This document shows, piece after piece, positions 6,292 through 11,536 of a DNA stretch of 11,536 bases. The stretch covers positions 1 to 11,536 of the forward strand of contig JBAYFX010000029.1 in the NCBI GenBank assembly GCA_041666965.1, read 5' to 3'. The stretch is from JBAYFX01 sp041666965. Its GTDB lineage: Bacteria; Patescibacteriota; Microgenomatia; UBA12405. A program made the translations under genes and the position numbers. Every line of letters begins with the position of its first letter. Position 1 is the stretch's first letter. The notes under the pieces were generated by a model. The model was not told the origin of the DNA, made no database searches, and saw nothing but the letters and a program-made list of their open reading frames with translations.

Positions 6292-7539
6292 TTATGGCAG
6301 AAAAGGTTCGATTAATGATTTAAAACGACCAAAAATGCCATTGAAATTGATTTTAGCAGGTGAGCGTTTAGTGGAAGAAGTAATTTTTTGGTTCAAAAAG
6401 TATTTAGCCAAACCAATGGTTGAGGTGTAACCCGGTTGGGAGACTTCTTCAATTAAACCACCGATTGGGGGAGGAGAACTAAAACGAAGGGGTAGGGGTA
6501 TGAGGCGAGTAGCGGTTTCCTTGGTTTGGATAGTTTGAGAGCCGCCTCCGGTGATTACCATACCAGCGGGAGTTTTGCCGGATAAGCCACTGTTTTCCAG
6601 TTCGGTGGCAATCAGACTGAACAATTCTTCCAGACGGGGTTTAATAATGCCATTGACGGCGGTTTGAATTGAAATTTTTCGACTGGGTTCGGTGGTAATG
6701 CCAAAATCAACAAGCGAGGTTTCATCGGCGAAGTTTTGTTTTTCAGTGATGATTTGAAGCCTAGTTTTTATAATTTCTGCTTCGTCAATTGATAACCGAA
6801 GACCGATAGCAAGGTCATTGGTAACATTGGTACCTCCAACTGGAATAACGGAGGAGTAAATTGGACTACCTTCAAAAAAGACATTGATGGTAGTAATTTG
6901 TCCACCAATATCAACTAACACTACACCAAGCTCTTTTTCAGTTTGAGTAAGGACTAAGTCTGAGGCGGTTAAACCGGAAAAGGTTATGGAGAGTGGATGC
7001 AAACCGACCTCGTCTAAACACTTATTAATGTTTTTGAGCCCGGGGGTTGAAGCCAAAATAAGATGTGATTCGACTTCGAGCCGATTACTACTCATGCCAA
7101 TGGGATCGGTTACTCCTTCCTGGCCGTCGACAATATAAAACCGAGGAATTGAGTGGAGTATTTCTTTGCCGGAGGGCAAGGAAATTGCCCGAGATGCTTC
7201 AATTGCTCTTTCAATGTCAGCGGTTTTAATTTCTGATTGGGGTTGAGTAATAGCCACAACACCACGTGAATTGATTGACTCAAAATGAGGGGCAGCCAGG
7301 CAAACAACCACTTCGCTTATTTGAAAACCAGCCATTCTTTCAGCGCTTTCAACACTTTGAGTAATGGAATGAGTAGCCAGTTCTAAATCAACCACCTGGC
7401 CTTTGCGAAAACCAAGAGCTGGGGCAGTGGCAACAGCGATGACATTAATTTTATCTCCATCGGTAGGAGGAGAACAGATTAGAGTAGTAATTTTACTAGT
7501 TCCAATATCTAGACAATTAATTACTTTGGAGCGTGACAT
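6292..7539 (-). CDS. ftsA: Cell-division actin-like protein FtsA
   Basis: FtsA is an actin-fold ATPase that tethers FtsZ polymers to the inner membrane and recruits later division proteins. The 415-residue product shows the phosphate-1 motif LDIGTSKITTLI (about 10-21), an SHS2/1C-type insertion in place of the actin 1B domain, the phosphate-2 motif VLVDIGGQITTINVFF, and the adenosine motif MVITGGGSQ. The C-terminus NGIFGRFKSLIEPFLP is an amphipathic helix preceded by a basic, Ser/Thr-rich linker, as expected for membrane targeting. The start at 7539 (MSRSKVINC) puts the fold at the usual distance from the N-terminus; a TTG at 7563 would add eight residues. It overlaps the upstream ftsQ-like gene by 23 nt and sits one base before ftsZ. 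Confidence 0.95.
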   Translation of the reverse strand: MSRSKVINCLDIGTSKITTLICSPPTDGDKINVIAVATAPALGFRKGQVVDLELATHSITQSVESAERMAGFQISEVVVCLAAPHFESINSRGVVAITQPQSEIKTADIERAIEASRAISLPSGKEILHSIPRFYIVDGQEGVTDPIGMSSNRLEVESHLILASTPGLKNINKCLDEVGLHPLSITFSGLTASDLVLTQTEKELGVVLVDIGGQITTINVFFEGSPIYSSVIPVGGTNVTNDLAIGLRLSIDEAEIIKTRLQIITEKQNFADETSLVDFGITTEPSRKISIQTAVNGIIKPRLEELFSLIATELENSGLSGKTPAGMVITGGGSQTIQTKETATRLIPLPLRFSSPPPIGGLIEEVSQPGYTSTIGLAKYFLNQKITSSTKRSPAKINFNGIFGRFKSLIEPFLP

Positions 7540-7897
7540 ATGGTTGAGGACTGGCCAAGTCAATTACTAATAATTGGCGTGAAATAATTTTAGAACTTTT
7601 TTGGGCAATTTGAATTAGATCAAATTGATGAGAATAGGACACATTAGGATTTAGGTAGGCAGTAAATTGAAGCGATGGAACGGACTTGGTTTTAAGAATT
7701 AGCTTTGTTGAGTTTAGATAATCATAATAAACTTGCTCTAGGGCTAGGTTAGTTGTGTCCAAGAAAGACATGTCCTGTTTGGTTATTAATTTGGTGGGTG
7801 TATTGTTTAGGGAAAAGTCGTTAGCAGAAGATGGTACTAAGTGGAACGCAGAAAACAACAATATAAAGAGAATTAAAATCAAATCAAACAATTTCAT
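7517..7897 (-). CDS. ftsQ: Minimal FtsQ/DivIB-like single-pass membrane protein
   Basis: A 126-residue protein occupies the usual ftsQ position between murG and ftsA. One hydrophobic segment (about residues 3-20, MKLFDLILILFILLFSAFHL) follows a very short cytoplasmic end, and about 100 extracytoplasmic residues follow. The last segment, SRQLLVIDLASPQPYVTL, resembles the IDLR-type strand that closes the FtsQ beta domain. Typical FtsQ is about 230-280 residues with a POTRA domain after the membrane helix; there is no room for one here, because murG ends at 7884 and ftsA begins at 7539. The ATG at 7897 is preferred over a TTG at 7912; it overlaps murG by 14 nt. FtsQ normally scaffolds FtsB and FtsL in the divisome. 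The assignment rests mainly on position and the C-terminal strand. Confidence 0.6.
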   Translation of the reverse strand: MKLFDLILILFILLFSAFHLVPSSANDFSLNNTPTKLITKQDMSFLDTTNLALEQVYYDYLNSTKLILKTKSVPSLQFTAYLNPNVSYSHQFDLIQIAQKSSKIISRQLLVIDLASPQPYVTLQSN

Positions 7898-8960
7898 GGA
7901 TAAGTTTAACAAAAGGGTGGGTGGTATGAAGGTTCTGACTAATTTTGGTGGTTATTGGAGAAGAAAGTTTTAATTTACGGATAACTGCTGATAGTTTAGT
8001 GGGAGTAAGGAGGGGGGTTTGATACAAAACTGTCGTTAGGGAGGGGTGAAGACGTTTTAGCCATAAAGCATTGAGAACCTGTTCGTTTTGTTGAGTATAG
8101 GGGTGAGGAATAACTATAGCGGTTTTTTTAAGGACAGCTAACTCCTGACAGATATTAGCGCCAGCTCGGGTTATAACCAAAGCAGAATGATTTAGAACCC
8201 AGCCAATATCGGATAAGCCTATGTAGGGAGTAGAGATATAATTTGGAAAATTTTTCGTTAATGGAGGTGGCGTATGACGACCGGTTTGATGAATAATTAA
8301 GTAATTTTTAAGTTGAGGTAGACTTGACCAAACTAATTGATTAATAAACTGTGATCCTTGACTGCCGCCGGTAACATAAATAAGTGGAGTTTTGATTATT
8401 TGAGCGCTCAGATGACTAAACGTAGTCGATTTAAGAGAGAAAATTTCATTTCTTAATAAATTTCCAGTTAAGACGATTTTTGAGTTAGGAAGAGCTCGTT
8501 TAAGCTGCGGACTATTAATCGATAGAGCAATGCGAGCGGCGAAATGAGAGGAGAGTCTGAGGGCTAGACTTGGAGTAAGGGTTTGTTCGTGGACAATAAT
8601 CGGTAGGCGGTTAATCCAAGCGGCAAGCACTACTGGAAAACTAGCATAACCTCCAAAAGAGACTACAATTTTCGGTTGGGTTCGGACAATAATAACTAAA
8701 GATTGAAAAAAACCAATTAAATTTAATGGGGCAGTCAACAGCGATAACCAAAGAGAGCGTCTGTCAAATTTGCTGGTAATTAGGGAATAACAGGGAATAT
8801 TAAAATGGCTGATGGTGTTGGTAAGATGAGTATCGGCTGGAGTAGAGTGGGTTAAATAGATTATTTTCCAAGTAGTGGTTGGGTCATTGTTAAGTAACCG
8901 GAATAATTCAATGGCTGGGGTATGGTGGACACCGGTGACAATAATTGTTGCTTGTTTCAT
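7884..8960 (-). CDS. murG: UDP-GlcNAc:lipid I N-acetylglucosaminyltransferase MurG
   Basis: MurG is a GT-B glycosyltransferase at the inner face of the membrane that adds GlcNAc to lipid I to make lipid II. The 358-residue length is normal. The N-terminal glycine loop, usually GGTGGHxxPA, reads IVTGVHHTPAIEL, keeping T, G, the His and PA but losing three Gly. Other motifs are clear: VVSFGGYASFPVVLAAW, IVHEQTLTP, the second glycine loop VTGGSQGSQFINQLV, IIHQTG, and the UDP-GlcNAc site TRAGANICQELAVLKKTAIV with its conserved Glu, then HPYTQQNEQVLNA. It starts 2 nt after the ftsW stop, has no Shine-Dalgarno sequence, ends in TGA and overlaps the ftsQ-like gene. Confidence 0.95.
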   Translation of the reverse strand: MKQATIIVTGVHHTPAIELFRLLNNDPTTTWKIIYLTHSTPADTHLTNTISHFNIPCYSLITSKFDRRSLWLSLLTAPLNLIGFFQSLVIIVRTQPKIVVSFGGYASFPVVLAAWINRLPIIVHEQTLTPSLALRLSSHFAARIALSINSPQLKRALPNSKIVLTGNLLRNEIFSLKSTTFSHLSAQIIKTPLIYVTGGSQGSQFINQLVWSSLPQLKNYLIIHQTGRHTPPPLTKNFPNYISTPYIGLSDIGWVLNHSALVITRAGANICQELAVLKKTAIVIPHPYTQQNEQVLNALWLKRLHPSLTTVLYQTPLLTPTKLSAVIRKLKLSSPITTKISQNLHTTHPFVKLIHEIV

Positions 8961-8962
8961 AA

Positions 8963-10078
8963 TTATGTTTTAAGACAATGGTTCTTTTGAATATTGGCGG
9001 CTAAACCCAGGGCGACCATTAAAATTGAAAGTGAAGATCCTCCATAAGAAATAAAAGGAAAAGGAATACCAGTTAAGGGAACAATGGCAGTTATGGCTCC
9101 AGTGTTAATAAGTGCCTGTATGCCAATCCAGAGGGCTACGGCTCCAAGAAATAATGACAAATGCGGTTGGTCACACAGCCGGGCTAAGCGGTAGAGATAA
9201 TTAACCAAGATGGTAAGTAGTCCAAAAATAAGTGAAAGACCGAGAACTCCAGTTTCTTCAATAATTACCGCCAATAGTGAGTCGGTGGCAATTTTGGGGA
9301 TGAAACGGAATTTTTGTTCGGAGTTGCCTAAACCAACACCAAAAAGCTGACCTCTTTTTATACCAATTAGCAATTGCTGGGCATGATAATTGTTGGTGGT
9401 ATTGGCCGAAAATAGTTGTTGCCAGCGATTGAGCCGGTAACTGGAACTGAAAATTAAAACTAATCCCAAAAGAAAACCGACTAAGGAAATGGAAAAAATA
9501 TGGGCTAAGTTTCCGCCACTTTGATAAAACAATCCAAGGACTAAGGCAGAAAGTAGGACGACAGTGCTAAAATTTGGTTGTAACAACAAAAAAATAACGA
9601 TTGGCAAAAAGTAAGGAATAATAAGTGATAGGCGATGGTACAATTTGTCTGAAAAAAGCCGGGAAAAAAGTACAATAATGGTAAGCTTTGATACTTCGGA
9701 CGGTTGAAGGGTTAATGGGCCAATTTTCAGCCATCGGGAGGCACCCAGTGCTGAGTAATTAAGAGCCGGTATGAGTGTAGCCAACAATAATCCCAGGGTT
9801 ATGAAATAAAACCAAATAGAATGACGAAAAATCAGATCGATGTTCACTTTAGTGGCGACAATAAATAAGCAAACAGAAATAAAAGTCCAGATGACCTGAC
9901 GACGCAAAAAAAAGTTCTGGTCATTAAAAATTATGGCGTCATTGGAACTGGCAGAAGCCGTAAAAAAAATACCAACAATTATTAAAATTAAAGGAATTAA
10001 AAAAATAGGATTGGTGACTAGTTTTGGAAATGAAAAATTAAAGCTATGTTTATAAGTCATTGATTTTTTGTAAATCAT
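8963..10078 (-). CDS. ftsW: Septal SEDS peptidoglycan polymerase FtsW
   Basis: FtsW polymerises lipid II at the division septum with a partner transpeptidase. The 371-residue polytopic protein shows the SEDS signatures: LGASRWLKIGPLTLQPSEVSK (about 111-131), GQLFGVGLGNSEQKFRFIP (243-261), and the loop ATDSLLAVIIEETG (264-277) with the conserved Asp266. PLTGIPFPFISYGGSS (334-349) closes the core. Two positions differ from the usual pattern: QPNFST replaces QPDxGT, and ATDSLLAV replaces HTDFIFA. Its place just before murG marks it as the division-cluster member, whereas rodA is elsewhere in the window. The ATG at 10078 overlaps the upstream gene by 29 nt; the ATG at 10060 (MTYKHSF) is an equally plausible start with an 11-nt overlap. 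Confidence 0.92.
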   Translation of the reverse strand: MIYKKSMTYKHSFNFSFPKLVTNPIFLIPLILIIVGIFFTASASSNDAIIFNDQNFFLRRQVIWTFISVCLFIVATKVNIDLIFRHSIWFYFITLGLLLATLIPALNYSALGASRWLKIGPLTLQPSEVSKLTIIVLFSRLFSDKLYHRLSLIIPYFLPIVIFLLLQPNFSTVVLLSALVLGLFYQSGGNLAHIFSISLVGFLLGLVLIFSSSYRLNRWQQLFSANTTNNYHAQQLLIGIKRGQLFGVGLGNSEQKFRFIPKIATDSLLAVIIEETGVLGLSLIFGLLTILVNYLYRLARLCDQPHLSLFLGAVALWIGIQALINTGAITAIVPLTGIPFPFISYGGSSLSILMVALGLAANIQKNHCLKT

Positions 10079-11117
10079 AAACTGGCGGGTAGTGTTTGGC
10101 TACCGGTTGCCAAAACCAATGTTTGGCGATAGTGTGCCCCTCTGCTGATTTGGGAGTAATCTCAGTACCCTCAAGCGCGTGGGAAAAGTAAAGTTTAAAA
10201 TCGTAGTTTATTGAGGGTAGTTTTAAGTCAAGAAATTCAGCTAAATGCCAATAAATGGTGGGTATGAGATTATTTTTAAGTTCTAGCTGGGTGTAAAAAT
10301 TGGACGATGCTGTCAGGCGCGGGTTAATTTCTAAAACATAGATATCTTTTTGAGTTATTAAATAGTCAACTCCATAAAACCCACGAAAGTCTAGTTTTTG
10401 AAGTAATTTGACGATGTCTTGGGACACTTTTTGAATTTTTTTTAAATGACGGTCGGGTAAAAAAGAAGGCCATTGACGCCCGGTTGTAGCAAATGAATTG
10501 GAACTTAAAGTTGGGAGGCCATTGATTTGGAGTGCCGGAGGACCGACAATTGACCCCCATTTGGTAAGACAACAGTTATTGGTGTAAGTAGCTCCTTCTA
10601 AAAGAGGCATGATTTTAACTGGTGTGCCTTGAGGAACCGTTAGTTGGTTGGTTAAGTTATATAAATAGGTGCTGGAGCCTGCCCATCCAAAATGAGTTTG
10701 AATTACTAGTTGGGGTCCAAATAATTTCTGGCTCTGATCAATAAGTGAAGAGGCCAGAGGTCCAATTAAATGGGGTATGGTAGGTATATTGTTGGCGAGA
10801 GCAAGGTTGGTAAAAAGCAGTTTATCTTCTAGGAGCCGGTTTAATTTGGAGTCCACTGCTACCAGTTTCCAATTGTTTTGGCGGCAGATATGTTCGATTT
10901 TGGCGCTGGGCTTGAAGGGAATAATAACCGGTGAGGGAACAGTCGGTTTAAAGGCTTTTAAAATGTTAGCTGAGTTTTTTCCCATATCCGGCAATAGTGG
11001 CAGGGTGGAAAAGTTTTTAAATGGTAGGTTTAATTCAAGAAATTTATCGGCTTGAGGATAGTAATAGTGATATGGGAGATCGTTGAGAATGGTAGGAAGG
11101 TTGGGGTAAGAATTCAT
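10050..11117 (-). CDS. ATP-grasp superfamily ligase, substrate unknown
   Basis: ATP-grasp enzymes activate a carboxylate as an acyl phosphate and join it to an amine or other nucleophile. In this 355-residue protein a poorly conserved N-terminal domain (about 1-90) precedes the ATP-grasp fold. Visible elements are LNRLLEDKLLFTN at the domain start, FGWAGSST as the glycine-rich nucleotide loop (about 143-150), EGATYTNNCCLTKWGSIVG, and the metal-binding end GFYGVDYLITQKDIYVLEIN followed by PR (about 247-267). It is not a recognisable D-Ala-D-Ala ligase or Mur ligase. The start at 11117 makes a classic ATGA overlap with the preceding PLP-enzyme gene, implying coupled translation; AGAGAG just upstream is a weak ribosome-binding candidate. 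Its role beside ftsW and murG is unknown. Confidence 0.85.
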   Translation of the reverse strand: MNSYPNLPTILNDLPYHYYYPQADKFLELNLPFKNFSTLPLLPDMGKNSANILKAFKPTVPSPVIIPFKPSAKIEHICRQNNWKLVAVDSKLNRLLEDKLLFTNLALANNIPTIPHLIGPLASSLIDQSQKLFGPQLVIQTHFGWAGSSTYLYNLTNQLTVPQGTPVKIMPLLEGATYTNNCCLTKWGSIVGPPALQINGLPTLSSNSFATTGRQWPSFLPDRHLKKIQKVSQDIVKLLQKLDFRGFYGVDYLITQKDIYVLEINPRLTASSNFYTQLELKNNLIPTIYWHLAEFLDLKLPSINYDFKLYFSHALEGTEITPKSAEGHTIAKHWFWQPVAKHYPPVYDLQKINDL

Positions 11118-11536
11118 ACTCTCTTGCACCCTGTAACTAAAATTAATGGGTTTGACCCTAATAAGTCCGACTGGCTGGCTCTTAATTTCCAAAGCCCGGC
11201 CAAGCATAAAGCAGTTTCGGCGCTGGCGTTGAGGGCATTTTCTTTAAGCCAGGCAGCTGCTAATAGAGTTTGATTGTTTTCGACAACGACTCCCCCACCC
11301 CGCCGGGTTAATAGATCAATAATTTGAGCCTTTAGGGGTAACATCTTTACACCTAAAGCGTCAGTGATGGTAACTGTTTCGGGGTTAAAATTGCTATCAA
11401 AGTGTGAAGATATTGGAGCATTGGAGGCAGGTTGGGCGGCGATGAGTTTAACGGTGGGTAGTAAAGTGTCACTAATGCCCAGTAGTGTAGTTCCGGAACC
11501 AACGGGCATAATAAGTGAGGTAACTTGGGGGAATTG
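11114..11536 (-). CDS. thrC: Fold-type II PLP enzyme, threonine-synthase-like, C-terminal part
   Basis: Only the last 140 residues are visible; the frame stays open through base 11536, so the gene begins outside the window. The visible part starts QFPQVTSLIMPVGSGTTLLG, the beta-family PLP phosphate-binding loop (PVGSGTTL). It continues with a GGGVVVENNQTLLAAAWL segment, ALNASAETALCLAGLWKL, and ends LILVTGCKRV. This order matches the C-terminal half of threonine synthase (O-phosphohomoserine to threonine), which is the basis for the gene symbol. Related threonine dehydratase, cysteine synthase or diaminopropionate-forming enzymes cannot be excluded without the N-terminal lysine region. It shares an ATGA overlap with the ATP-grasp gene. 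Confidence 0.72.
   Translation of the reverse strand, partial: QFPQVTSLIMPVGSGTTLLGISDTLLPTVKLIAAQPASNAPISSHFDSNFNPETVTITDALGVKMLPLKAQIIDLLTRRGGGVVVENNQTLLAAAWLKENALNASAETALCLAGLWKLRASQSDLLGSNPLILVTGCKRV

Noticed and set aside
11118..11207. A 30-residue N-terminal extension of the ATP-grasp protein (MLGRALEIKS...).
   Set aside because: It lies wholly within the PLP-enzyme gene in another frame and shows no family similarity; the ATGA overlap start at 11117 fits better.
1..11536. CRISPR arrays, insertion sequences, tRNA or other structural RNA genes, prophage.
   Set aside because: No direct repeats, transposase motifs or cloverleaf sequences were seen; the window is nearly fully occupied by conserved protein genes.

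Overview
The window is a densely packed, single-strand block of bacterial housekeeping genes: every supported gene is on the minus strand and should be read from right to left. The gene content points to a reduced-genome bacterium of the Candidate Phyla Radiation (Patescibacteria), probably Microgenomates-like. This is an inference. It rests on the divergent MurG start loop, an IleS whose HIGH motif reads GVHH, a very short FtsQ-like protein, intergenic distances near zero and almost no Shine-Dalgarno sequences. TGA is used as a normal stop (rpmA, ileS, murG), which argues against the TGA-recoding lineages Gracilibacteria and SR1.

The right part (11536 to 5127) is a cell-wall and division block. 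In transcription order it holds the C-terminal part of a fold-II PLP enzyme (threonine-synthase-like), an ATP-grasp ligase, ftsW, murG, a minimal ftsQ-like gene, ftsA and ftsZ. Neighbouring genes overlap by 4 to 29 nt or are 1 to 2 nt apart, so the block is probably one translationally coupled operon. MurG finishes lipid II, FtsW polymerises it at the septum, and FtsA tethers FtsZ filaments to the membrane.

The 107 nt between ftsZ and ileS (5126 to 5020) are the most unusual part. They hold a TATAAT box, a 12-codon ORF that would be leaderless and contains tandem Ile codons just before its stop, a hairpin that overlaps that stop, and a convincing intrinsic terminator directly in front of ileS. 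This is the layout of a leader-peptide attenuator for isoleucyl-tRNA synthetase. ileS is followed by rodA with a 1-nt stop/start overlap, so the leader would also control a second SEDS cell-wall polymerase.

The left part (1246 to 1) holds an extended -10 promoter placed so that rplU would be leaderless, then rplU and rpmA (ribosomal proteins L21 and L27), then the N-terminal 169 codons of parB, which runs off the window. No RNA genes, CRISPR arrays, insertion sequences or long repeats were seen, and no gene-free stretch exceeds about 110 nt.
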